In this document: one piece after another, positions 52,315 to 64,000 of the stretch
How the letters are laid out: every line of letters starts with the position of its first letter
How positions within the stretch are numbered: position 1 is the first letter of the stretch
DNA from: an uncultured Caldilineales bacterium
Lineage (GTDB): Bacteria; Chloroflexota; Anaerolineae; JAAEKA01
NCBI GenBank assembly: GCA_937907455.1
Contig: CALESQ010000070.1
Location: 1 to 64,000 of the forward strand
Direction: 5' to 3'
DNA length: 64,000 nt
The notes under the pieces: generated by a model
Databases searched by the model: none
Seen by the model: the letters and a program-made list of their open reading frames with translations, nothing else
What the model was told of the DNA's origin: nothing
Position numbers and translations under genes: made by a program

Positions 52315-52821
52315 CTATTGACCGCGGGGACGGCCCAGAAGGTCATTCACAGCTAGATCAAGGCGCCGACGTAACTCGGCCAGGCTTTGCCGTAATGGCA
52401 GCGTGTTGACAGCTGTGGCGCTTGCGTCGGTGTCGTTGCCAGTTTCGGCCACCACTGCATCGGTGGCGGCTGTGGCAGCCGAGGGCATGGTTACGAAGAG
52501 CGGCGTGCCTGCAGGCCGCATTCCCAGCGCCTGCGCTCGTGCTTCGATGACGCCCAGGTGTGCATACAGGGCAATTTCTTGCTGCAAGGCAGCGTTTTCG
52601 CGCTCCAGCGCGGCCCGTTGCCCTTGCAACCCGGCAATGCGCACGCGGGCGCGATCTATCTGGCTGTTGGGCAGCACATACAGATACAACGCCGCGGTGA
52701 TCAGCAGAATAGCCAGCATTACACCGGCGACCTGCATCACCTGTGGGGTGAGGAGGCCGCTCAGGCGTTGCCGTGTGTCGCCGCGAGGCTTGGCTTTAGG
52801 CAGGGCATTTCCTTGCAGCAT
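52315..52821 (-). CDS. ftsL: FtsL/DivIC-like septum protein
   Basis: The 168 residues hold one helix (VMQVAGVMLAILLITAALYLYVLP) and then a coiled coil (IDRARVRIAGLQGQRAALERENAALQQEIALYAH) ending in IEARAQALGMRPAG, the usual FtsL/DivIC form. A poorly conserved tail follows. Sequence identity is low in this family, so the name rests on the layout and the place between rsmH and ftsI. Confidence 0.8.
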   Translation of the reverse strand: MLQGNALPKAKPRGDTRQRLSGLLTPQVMQVAGVMLAILLITAALYLYVLPNSQIDRARVRIAGLQGQRAALERENAALQQEIALYAHLGVIEARAQALGMRPAGTPLFVTMPSAATAATDAVVAETGNDTDASATAVNTLPLRQSLAELRRRLDLAVNDLLGRPRGQ

Positions 52822-52859
52822 GGTAGGGCATCCTGTGGGCTAAATAATAAACGGTAGAT

Positions 52860-53816
52860 TCAGAGCCTTTCCGCGACCCGCAGTTTGGCACTGCGGCTGC
52901 GCGTGTTGGCAGCAATCTCAGCGGCAGAAGCCTCAAGCGGCTTGCGGGTGATCAGGCGCAGCGTGGCGCGGTGGCCGCACTGGCAGATCAAGATTTCCGG
53001 CGGGCAAAGGCAATCGCGGGCTTCACGCTGCATGGTTTGTTTCACGATGCGATCTTCCAGCGAGTGAAAGGTGATGATAGCCAGCCTGCCGCCGGGCCGT
53101 AGCAGGTGGATGGCCTGCGGCAGCACCGCCTCCAGAGCGCCCAGCTCATCGTTCACGGCAATGCGCAGCGCCTGAAAGGTACGGGTGGCCGGGTGAATGC
53201 GCTCGCGTCGGCCAATGCTCTTTTCAATCAGAGCAGCCAACTGCACACTGCCCGTCAATGGGCGGGCCTGCACAATGGTTCGGGCAATGCGGCGTGAGTG
53301 GCGTTCTTCGCCGTAACGGTAGATCAGATCGGCCAGCTCGCGTTCCGGCAGGGTGTTGAGCAATTCGGCAGCGGTGGTGGCCTGGCCCGGATCGAAGCGC
53401 ATGTCCAACGGTTCGTCCTGTTGCAGGGTGAAGCCGCGAGCACTTTGCTGTAGCTGGTCGCTGCTCAAGCCCAGGTCCAACAGAATGCCATCCAGTGGCG
53501 CAAAGTCGGCTTGTTGTGCCACGGCCTGCATGTGGCGAAAATTGGTCTGCATCACCGTGGCGCGGGGGCCAAAGGGTTGCAAACGCTGGCGGATGCGCTG
53601 TACCGCCAGCGGATCGGCATCCAGCACCAGCAGGTGGCTGCCGCTGTGGGGGCCATATGCGCCGGTGGAGGCCATCAGCAGGGCCTCGGCGTGGCCGCCA
53701 CCACCGCCGGTGCCATCCAGGTAGCGGCCTGCGGGGTGCGGTGTCAGAGCCAGCAGCACTTCTGCCGGCATCACCGGCGTGTGCAGGGTGGCGGCAGCCG
53801 GTTGGGGGCTGCTCAC
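52860..53816 (-). CDS. rsmH: 16S rRNA m4C1402 methyltransferase RsmH
   Basis: A 318-residue methyltransferase. Motifs: [30 protein letters not shown] (SAM loop), [71 protein letters not shown] and an end rich in Arg/Lys. GTG start overlapping the mraZ stop (GTGA). It is second in the dcw run. Confidence 0.96.
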   Translation of the reverse strand: MSSPQPAAATLHTPVMPAEVLLALTPHPAGRYLDGTGGGGGHAEALLMASTGAYGPHSGSHLLVLDADPLAVQRIRQRLQPFGPRATVMQTNFRHMQAVAQQADFAPLDGILLDLGLSSDQLQQSARGFTLQQDEPLDMRFDPGQATTAAELLNTLPERELADLIYRYGEERHSRRIARTIVQARPLTGSVQLAALIEKSIGRRERIHPATRTFQALRIAVNDELGALEAVLPQAIHLLRPGGRLAIITFHSLEDRIVKQTMQREARDCLCPPEILICQCGHRATLRLITRKPLEASAAEIAANTRSRSAKLRVAERL

Positions 53817-54259
53817 CGACTGGCTCCTACCCTTACGCCCAGGTCGGTGAAATAGTTGGTGTCTTGCATTTCATGGCGGGCGCTTTCCTGTTGGGCGCGC
53901 CATGCGGTGGGTTCCCACAGCTCGATGTAGCTGTTCAGACCGGCAATCATCACCTTTTCGCTGATATTCGCCGCTTCGCGCAGCCATTGCGGGATGACGA
54001 TGCGGCGTTGTTTATCGGGCAGGGCTGCGCTGGCCTGTGAGAAGAAGAGGCGGCGCAACTGGCGGGCGCGTACATCGGTCAGTGAAAGCTCATCCATCTG
54101 CTGGCTGAGTTGCTCGAAACCGGCGCGTGTAAAGATGTACAGACAGCTTTCCAGCCCGCGCGTAAGGACAATGCCATCAGCCAGCAATTCACCGTATTCC
54201 GAGGGCAAAGTCAAGCGCCCCTTGTTGTCGAGCGTATGTTCGTACTGACCGATTAACAT
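53813..54259 (-). CDS. mraZ: Transcriptional regulator MraZ
   Basis: A 148-residue protein with two AbrB-like MraZ repeats: [24 protein letters not shown] and later [24 protein letters not shown], each with the D..GR(L/I) motif. It binds repeats in front of its own gene and controls the dcw operon. ATG 54259 follows AGGTAATACAG; the longer frame to 54301 is not used. Four MraZ-type repeats lie 120-155 bp upstream. Confidence 0.96.
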   Translation of the reverse strand: MLIGQYEHTLDNKGRLTLPSEYGELLADGIVLTRGLESCLYIFTRAGFEQLSQQMDELSLTDVRARQLRRLFFSQASAALPDKQRRIVIPQWLREAANISEKVMIAGLNSYIELWEPTAWRAQQESARHEMQDTNYFTDLGVRVGASR

Positions 54260-54313
54260 CTGTATTACCTGGTATCGGAGCGGTAGTTGGCGTTCCACCA
54301 AATCAGAAAAAAC

Positions 54314-54327
54314 AGAACACTTGTTCG
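54314..54327 (-). promoter_or_regulatory. SOS-box-like palindrome in front of mraZ
   Basis: AGAACACTTGTTCG (plus strand) contains GAAC-N4-GTTC, the same core as the operators at 1798 and 1823, 55 bp upstream of the mraZ ATG. A single match of eight fixed bases is expected about once in 64 kb, so this one may be chance. Confidence 0.4.
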
Positions 54328-54378
54328 GGTGATTATCCCACCAAATGGGACGAAATGGCTTGAAATCGAGATTGTTGT

Positions 54379-54413
54379 CCCACTTTAACCCATTTCATTC
54401 CACTTTCTCCCAT
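54379..54413 (-). promoter_or_regulatory. MraZ-binding repeats
   Basis: On the minus strand four pentamers, ATGGG, GTGGA, ATGGG and GTGGG, occur with a strict 10-bp period (plus positions 54379-83, 54389-93, 54399-403, 54409-13). This fits the known MraZ operator of spaced TGGG repeats and predicts autoregulation of the dcw operon. Confidence 0.85.
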
Positions 54414-54820
54414 CATAGCATTAAATCTTTGAATTGACAAGCCCCGAAGACGGGTTTAAGGCATAATGTAAGGGAATTTTAAGGTAGGCTTCGCGCAAGC
54501 ATCCTGCATCTGCTCTGGGTACATCTTAGTGCTTTGTAAGTCATGGTATGCAGTCTGTTTCAGAATATCAGACAGACGTTGGTTGCCGCAGGAGGCAGGC
54601 GGATTTTCCTCAGCTTGTCGCTCGAACCAAACCAGTTGCCTGGACAGAACCGTGCCTGCCCGTATCGAAACCAGACGGGCAGGGTCCCGGAACGGGCAGG
54701 CGGTGATCGGGTGTGAACTCACCTCTGTCTGGCAGCAGCAAGTTATAGCTAGCGCCGCCACAATTTACCCGACCGGTGGTCCATTGCGTAACATGACTTG
54801 GGTTTTTGCATTCTTGAATT
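54414..54820. other. Intergenic stretch between the divergent dcw and rpoB promoters
   Basis: This ~400-bp stretch has no gene that I can support. It holds one CCTGCCCGT arm (54655-54663) and two ACGGGCAGG arms (54675-54683 and 54692-54700), so one strand could fold in two alternative hairpins. It could be part of an unknown RNA or just a repeat. Confidence 0.5.
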
Positions 54821-54849
54821 TTGACATTTAAATAGCTTTATGCTACCAT
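54821..54849 (+). promoter_or_regulatory. rpoB promoter
   Basis: TTGACA (54821-54826), a 17-bp spacer and TACCAT (54844-54849) are embedded in AT-rich DNA. Transcription would start near 54856, leaving an untranslated leader of ~295 nt. The leader has paired arms GCAATAGC/GCTATTGC (54923-54930, 54968-54975). Confidence 0.75.
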
Positions 54850-55149
54850 TACTTTTTGCGGTACGGCAACCTTCCTATAAACAAGCCCGTTAACCGAGGG
54901 TTACATAGCAGGACGAAGCGCCGCAATAGCACAAACCCATGCCGGCAGTGGTATGTGGTTCGGGTTCGCTATTGCCTGCGCTTTTAGCGCGTGTGGCGTT
55001 CAAACGTCACCACAACACTATCAGAACTCATGCCAGGACACGGTTGTCATGCTTTCAACAGCTTGCCCTGGTTTTTTGTTCGATTGGTTCACGCAGGCTT
55101 TATTCGTTTGGCTGGTGCTAATCCAGCTCAGGATCACGGAGGTACAGCA

Positions 55150-58100
55150 TTGACTTCCAACTCCCAGATTCAGCGCAAGAGCTACGCCCGTATTCCTAAC
55201 GCGTTGCCGTTGCCCCGGCTGACGGAGATTCAGCTCAATTCATTTGAGTGGTTCAAAGGTGAAGGGCTGCGCGAGCTCTTTGCCGAGATTTCACCTATTG
55301 TTAGCTTCAACCGCAACCTGGAGCTGCATTTTGGCGAATTCTGGTTTGGCGAACCCAAGTACCCGGAACAGGAATGCCGCGAGCGCGACATGACCTTTGC
55401 CGCACCATTGTGGGTGCGCGCCCATCTGCGCAACCACGATACCGGCGAAATCTCTCAGTCTGATGTCTTTACCGGCGATTTCCCGCTTATGACCGAGGCC
55501 GGCACCTTCATTATTAATGGGGCCGAACGCGTGGTGGTAAGCCAGTTGATCCGCTCGCCCGGCGTGTATTTCACGGTAGATGAAGACCGCACCACCGGCC
55601 GCGAGTTGTGCATGGCCAAGCTGATCCCCAGCCGCGGCGCCTGGCTGGAGTTCGAGACCTCACGCCGTGACTTGATCTCGGTGAAGGTGGACCGCAAGCG
55701 CAAGTTGCCCGTCACCACCTTGCTGCGCGCCATTGGCTACAGCACCGATGAAGAGATCTTGGCTTTGTTCCAGCATGTGGATACCATGCCAGAGCATCCC
55801 TATCTGGCGGCAACGTTAGAAAAAGAGCCGATGAACACGCGCACGCGTGAAGATGCGTTGCTGGAGTTTTACAAAAAGTTGCGCCCCGGCGATCCGCCTA
55901 CCCTGGACAACGCCGAAAAGTTCATGCACAACCTGCTCTTTGAACCGCGACGCTACGATCTGGGCAAGGTGGGTCGCTACAAACTGAATCGTCGTTTAAA
56001 TCTGGATATTCCCATCTCGCAGCGCATTCTCACCAACGAAGATATTATTCGCGTGATCGAGGTGATGATTCGCATCAACAACGGCGTAGATTCCGCCGAC
56101 GACATAGATCACCTCGGCAATCGCCGCGTCAAAACTGTGGGCGAGTTGATTCAGAACCAGTTGCGCATTGGTCTGCTGCGCATGGAGCGTGTGGTGCGCG
56201 AGCGCATGTCCATTCGCGACCCTGAACAGATTACCCCGCTGTCGCTGATCAACATCCGTCCGGTGGTGGCAGCGACGCGTGAATTCTTCGGCGGCAGCCA
56301 GCTCAGCCAGTTCATGGACCAAACCAACCCGCTGGCCGAGCTGACTCACAAACGCCGTTTGAGCGCCCTCGGCCCCGGTGGTCTGCGCCGTGAGCGTGCC
56401 GGCTTCGACGTGCGCGACGTGCATCACAGCCACTATGGCCGCATCTGCCCGATTGAAACGCCCGAAGGCCCCAACATTGGTTTGATCGGCTCGCTGGCTT
56501 CCTATGGCCGTGTCAACGAATACGGCTTTATCGAAACCCCCTATCGCCAAGTGCTGCGTCAGGGTGATTTGCACGCGCCGGGGATGATCGGCTCGACTCT
56601 GGCCGAAGCTGTAATTGATCCCCTCAGCGGCGAAACCATTGTGCCGGTGGGTACGGTTTTAGATAGCGACGTGGTAAAACTGGTTGACCAGAGTCTGCCG
56701 GAAGAAGCCCCGCGCGCCTTCAAAACCATGCCGCGGGCTATCGAAGGGGTGGTTTTCCTGACTGCGGACGAGGAGGACAAACACTCCATCGCGCAGGCCA
56801 GTGCCAATCTCGACAGCAACGGGCAGTTCCGCGAGGGCCGCGTGTCGGCCCGCCGCAGCCAGGACTTCCTGTTTGAAAGCCCCACGCAGATTGACTACAT
56901 GGACGTGTCGCCGCAACAGATCGTCAGTGTGTCAGCCTCGCTGATTCCCTTTTTGGAGCACGACGACGCCAACCGCGCCCTGATGGGCTCGAACATGCAG
57001 CGTCAGGCTGTGCCGCTGGTGAAGCCGGAAGCGCCCATTGTGGGAACCGGCATGGAGGTGCGCGCGGCGCGCGACAGCGGTCAGGTAGTGATGGCAGAAA
57101 AGGCCGGTGAGGTACTCAGTGCTACCGGCTCGGAAATCATCGTGTTGGAGCAAGATGGCACGCGCCGGCGCTATGCCCTGCGCAAGTTTAATCGCTCCAA
57201 CCAGTCTACCTGCATTGATCAGCGCCCGACGGTGTTCAAGGGCGACATCGTGCAGCCCGGCGATGTGCTGGCTGATTCCAGTTCCACCGACCGCGGCGAG
57301 TTGGCTTTGGGGCAAAACGTGGTGGTGGCTTTCCTGAGCTGGGAAGGCGGCAACTACGAAGACGCCATCCTTATCTCGGAACGGCTGGTGCAGGATGATC
57401 GCTTCAGCTCGATTCACATCGAAAAGCACGAAACCGAAGCGCGCGACACCAAACTCGGCCCTGAGGAAATCACGCGTGACATCCCCAATGTGGGCGAGGA
57501 CGCGCTGAAAGACCTGGACGAGGAAGGCATCATCCGCATTGGGGCCGAGGTTGGCCCTGGTGATATTCTGGTGGGCAAGATCACCCCCAAGGGTGAGACT
57601 GAGCTGACTCCGGAAGAGAAGTTGCTGCGGGCCATTTTCGGCGAAAAGGCGCGTGAGGTAAAGGATTCCAGCTTGCGCCTGCCCCACGGTGAAAAGGGCA
57701 AGGTGGTGGACATCAAGGTTTTCAACCGCGACGAACACCGCGATCTGCCTTCCGGCGTGGAGAAGATGGTGCGTGTGATGGTGGCGCAGCGCCGCAAGAT
57801 CACCGAAGGCGACAAGATGGCAGGTCGTCACGGCAACAAGGGCGTTATTTCCAAAGTAGTGCCTGTGCAGGACATGCCTTACCTGGAAGATGGCACACCG
57901 GTTGACATGATTCTCAACCCGCTCGGTGTACCGGCCCGTATGAACATCGGCCAGGTGCTGGAAGTGCATCTGGGCTGGGCCGCTAAACAGTTGGGTTTTT
58001 ACGTAGAGACGCCTGTTTTCGACGGTGCACACGAAGATGAGATCGAGGCCGAATTGGCCCGCGCCTGGCTGATGGGCCGTGCCTGGGAGAAAGCCTCCAA

Positions 58101-59127
58101 GCGCGCCTGGGTCTGGGCCGAGGCCGCCGGCATCGAACAGGAAACGGTGAAAAACGATGACGAGCTGCGTACACTGTACCTGATCGAATGGTTGGGCGAG
58201 CGCGGCTACGATGGCGAGCGTGTCTATTACGACCAGGCCTATGCCCGTCGTGCCTTGCTGCGCGAATGGCTGCGCGAAGAGCCACAAAGCTACGATCCCG
58301 ATACGCTGATCTCAGAGAACTACACGGCGCTGTCCAACGATGAGCGCCACCACATCAACGAAAACGCACGGCGTATCTGCTTGCGCGAATGGTTGAAGCA
58401 GATGGTGCGCGCGGAAATGCGCCAGGCTCTGTATGAACCGCAGACCTACGAAGACAAGCGCAACGGCCAGATGGTAGGCGGTTTTGGTGAGGTGGATGCC
58501 ACGCGGGAAGACCGTGACGCGATTTACCGGGCCATGGATCGCATCTCGGCGCTGAGCGATGAGGAAATCGAGCGTGAAGCGGTGCGTCTGGCGATCAGCA
58601 AAAATACAGCATTACCCACCACCGGCAAGCTGGTGCTGCACGACGGCATGACCGGCGAAGCCTATGACCGTCCGGTCACCGTGGGCGTGATGAACATGCT
58701 CAAGCTGGCCCACTTGGTTGAGGACAAAGTGCATGCCCGCTCCACCGGCCCATACTCGCTGGTGACGCAGCAACCTCTCGGCGGTAAGGCGCAGTTCGGC
58801 GGTCAACGCTTCGGTGAAATGGAAGTGTGGGCACTGGAAGCCTATGGCGCGGCCTATACCTTGCAGGAAATGCTTACCGTGAAGTCCGACGACGTCACGG
58901 GACGCGTCAAGACCTATGAAGCCATTGTCAAGGGCGAGCCTATCTCAGCCCCCGGCGTGCCGGAGTCTTTCCGCGTGCTAGTAAAAGAGCTGCAATCGCT
59001 GGGCTTGGCCGTGGAAGTGATCAACGAAAAAGACGAGGTCATCCAGTTTGGCAAGGATGACAGCGATGAGCAATTGCCCAAGCTGGGCTTCAGCATCAGC
59101 GTTCCCGGCCCGATGGCGGGCAGATAA
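55150..59127 (+). CDS. rpoB: RNA polymerase beta subunit with large C-terminal-half insertion
   Basis: The 1325-residue subunit starts at TTG 55150, 7 nt after GGAGG; the open frame runs further up into leader DNA that does not look coding. Motifs: [24 protein letters not shown], the rifampicin region [69 protein letters not shown] and [23 protein letters not shown]. Between [10 protein letters not shown] and [11 protein letters not shown] about 175 extra residues are inserted (about 58060-58610), a helical, charged region absent from Bacillus RpoB. rpoC follows after 121 bp. Confidence 0.97.
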   Translation: MTSNSQIQRKSYARIPNALPLPRLTEIQLNSFEWFKGEGLRELFAEISPIVSFNRNLELHFGEFWFGEPKYPEQECRERDMTFAAPLWVRAHLRNHDTGEISQSDVFTGDFPLMTEAGTFIINGAERVVVSQLIRSPGVYFTVDEDRTTGRELCMAKLIPSRGAWLEFETSRRDLISVKVDRKRKLPVTTLLRAIGYSTDEEILALFQHVDTMPEHPYLAATLEKEPMNTRTREDALLEFYKKLRPGDPPTLDNAEKFMHNLLFEPRRYDLGKVGRYKLNRRLNLDIPISQRILTNEDIIRVIEVMIRINNGVDSADDIDHLGNRRVKTVGELIQNQLRIGLLRMERVVRERMSIRDPEQITPLSLINIRPVVAATREFFGGSQLSQFMDQTNPLAELTHKRRLSALGPGGLRRERAGFDVRDVHHSHYGRICPIETPEGPNIGLIGSLASYGRVNEYGFIETPYRQVLRQGDLHAPGMIGSTLAEAVIDPLSGETIVPVGTVLDSDVVKLVDQSLPEEAPRAFKTMPRAIEGVVFLTADEEDKHSIAQASANLDSNGQFREGRVSARRSQDFLFESPTQIDYMDVSPQQIVSVSASLIPFLEHDDANRALMGSNMQRQAVPLVKPEAPIVGTGMEVRAARDSGQVVMAEKAGEVLSATGSEIIVLEQDGTRRRYALRKFNRSNQSTCIDQRPTVFKGDIVQPGDVLADSSSTDRGELALGQNVVVAFLSWEGGNYEDAILISERLVQDDRFSSIHIEKHETEARDTKLGPEEITRDIPNVGEDALKDLDEEGIIRIGAEVGPGDILVGKITPKGETELTPEEKLLRAIFGEKAREVKDSSLRLPHGEKGKVVDIKVFNRDEHRDLPSGVEKMVRVMVAQRRKITEGDKMAGRHGNKGVISKVVPVQDMPYLEDGTPVDMILNPLGVPARMNIGQVLEVHLGWAAKQLGFYVETPVFDGAHEDEIEAELARAWLMGRAWEKASKRAWVWAEAAGIEQETVKNDDELRTLYLIEWLGERGYDGERVYYDQAYARRALLREWLREEPQSYDPDTLISENYTALSNDERHHINENARRICLREWLKQMVRAEMRQALYEPQTYEDKRNGQMVGGFGEVDATREDRDAIYRAMDRISALSDEEIEREAVRLAISKNTALPTTGKLVLHDGMTGEAYDRPVTVGVMNMLKLAHLVEDKVHARSTGPYSLVTQQPLGGKAQFGGQRFGEMEVWALEAYGAAYTLQEMLTVKSDDVTGRVKTYEAIVKGEPISAPGVPESFRVLVKELQSLGLAVEVINEKDEVIQFGKDDSDEQLPKLGFSISVPGPMAGR

Positions 59128-59248
59128 GCAGTAAGTGGTGAACAGTAAACAGTAAATAGTAAGTAGTAAGTAGTAGTTAGTAAACAGTAGTTAGTAAACA
59201 CTGAACACTAAATACTAAAACTGTTCACCGCTTTGCGCGAGGTGAAAC
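59128..59248. repeat. Low-complexity AGTAAGTAGT-type repeat between rpoB and rpoC
   Basis: Imperfect words such as AGTAAACAGT, AGTAGTAAGT and GAACACTAAA repeat over ~90 bp. No promoter was seen, so rpoC is read through from rpoB. It belongs to the same repeat class as several other gaps in this window. Confidence 0.8.
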
Positions 59249-63790
<4,542 letters not shown>

Positions 63791-63803
63791 ACATCGTGAC
63801 GAT

Positions 63804-63832
63804 TTGACCCGTATCGGCTCTTGTGCTAGAAT
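63804..63832 (+). promoter_or_regulatory. Promoter of the rpsL operon
   Basis: TTGACC (63804-63809), a 17-bp spacer and TAGAAT (63827-63832). A perfect 11-bp stem (GCGTAGGCCGG at 63839-63849, CCGGCCTACGC at 63861-63871) begins right at the expected transcription start. It may stabilise or regulate the leader, or be the rpoC terminator. Confidence 0.75.
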
Positions 63833-63965
63833 AGCGCTGCGTAGGCCGGTTGTGAACCCTCCGGCCTACGCGTGTGATTTAAACCGAGCACTGGAACCTG
63901 AGCCAGAGCGCCGGCTGTTGTGAAGCAACCGGTCTTGTGACAGAGATGTAATCAGGGAGATAAAG

Positions 63966-64000
63966 TTGCCTACTATCAATCAACTCGTTCGCCACGGCCG
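63966..64000 (+). CDS. rpsL: 30S ribosomal protein S12 (start only)
   Basis: From TTG 63966, 6 nt after AGGGAG, the frame reads M(L)PTINQLVRHGR, the near-universal start of S12, and then leaves the window. Its promoter is at 63804. The rpoBC-rpsL order is the common one. Confidence 0.9.
   Translation, partial: MPTINQLVRHG

Noticed and set aside
54456..54761. 101-codon minus-strand frame between mraZ and rpoB
   Set aside because: No Shine-Dalgarno, no recognisable motif, and composition like non-coding DNA.
54991..55149. Extended N-terminus of RpoB from ATG 54991
   Set aside because: The extra 53 residues have no similarity to RpoB, and a GGAGG site 7 nt before TTG 55150 fixes the start.
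56932..58287. 451-codon minus-strand open frame inside rpoB
   Set aside because: Shadow of rpoB; no motif and no ribosome-binding site.

Overview
The window is one piece of a GC-rich bacterial chromosome, most likely a member of the Chloroflexota (Anaerolineae/Caldilineae type). I infer this from the mraZ-to-ftsZ division and wall cluster with a fused murC-murB gene, a class II ribonucleotide reductase next to nrdR, large insertions in RpoB and RpoC, and abundant low-complexity intergenic repeats. No rRNA, tRNA or CRISPR array was seen.

Left part (1-28 kb, mostly accessory and housekeeping mixed). 1-0.5 kb holds an IS3-type transposase remnant fused to the 3' end of a broken membrane-protein gene. 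Next come a RibD-C/DHFR-like gene, a 159-bp unit repeated three times, and a three-gene cassette led by an FtsK-like ATPase. The cassette promoter carries two perfect copies of an SOS-box-like palindrome. A minus-strand block follows: yqeY, an HD-type PgpH-like phosphodiesterase, ybeY, dgkA, and a GAF-histidine kinase with a two-receiver LuxR regulator. An iron operon (11.2-15.4 kb, plus) has a DtxR/FeoA regulator, a membrane-anchored DtxR/FeoA paralogue and FeoB split into a GTPase gene and a membrane gene. Then come a UbiD decarboxylase and a methyltransferase (plus). On the minus strand are a nitroreductase, a PfkB kinase, a phosphoribosyltransferase, a DapA-family aldolase, a small membrane protein and a three-gene ABC-2 exporter. 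nagA and a Cys-rich PD-(D/E)XK-like protein follow (plus).

At 26.2-28.0 kb lie the ruins of a diversity-generating retroelement (DGR). They comprise a 5'-truncated FGE/SUMF-type target gene ending in a typical variable region, the first ~26 codons of a DGR-type reverse transcriptase, an AT-rich alcohol dehydrogenase gene that looks transferred, and a second copy of the variable-region 3' end with different codons at the expected adenine-mutable positions. Two copies of a 170-bp MITE-like element (24-bp inverted ends, one with an 8-bp target duplication) sit directly in front of the promoters of the iron operon and nagA.

Right part (28-64 kb, core). nrdJ contains two inteins. It follows, on the same strand, nrdR, a STAS-ATPase protein and a DUF4325-like/winged-helix protein. 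Tandem NrdR boxes precede nrdR. The dcw cluster (54.3 to 36.0 kb, minus) runs mraZ-rsmH-ftsL-ftsI-murF-mraY-murD-ftsW-murG-two membrane proteins-murCB-ddl-ftsQ-ftsA-ftsZ, mostly with ATGA/GTGA overlaps. The ftsW 3' end and murG 5' end overlap by 299 bp in different frames. MraZ-type repeats precede mraZ. Divergently, rpoB, rpoC and the start of rpsL run to the right edge, each with a visible promoter or Shine-Dalgarno site and with TTG or GTG starts.
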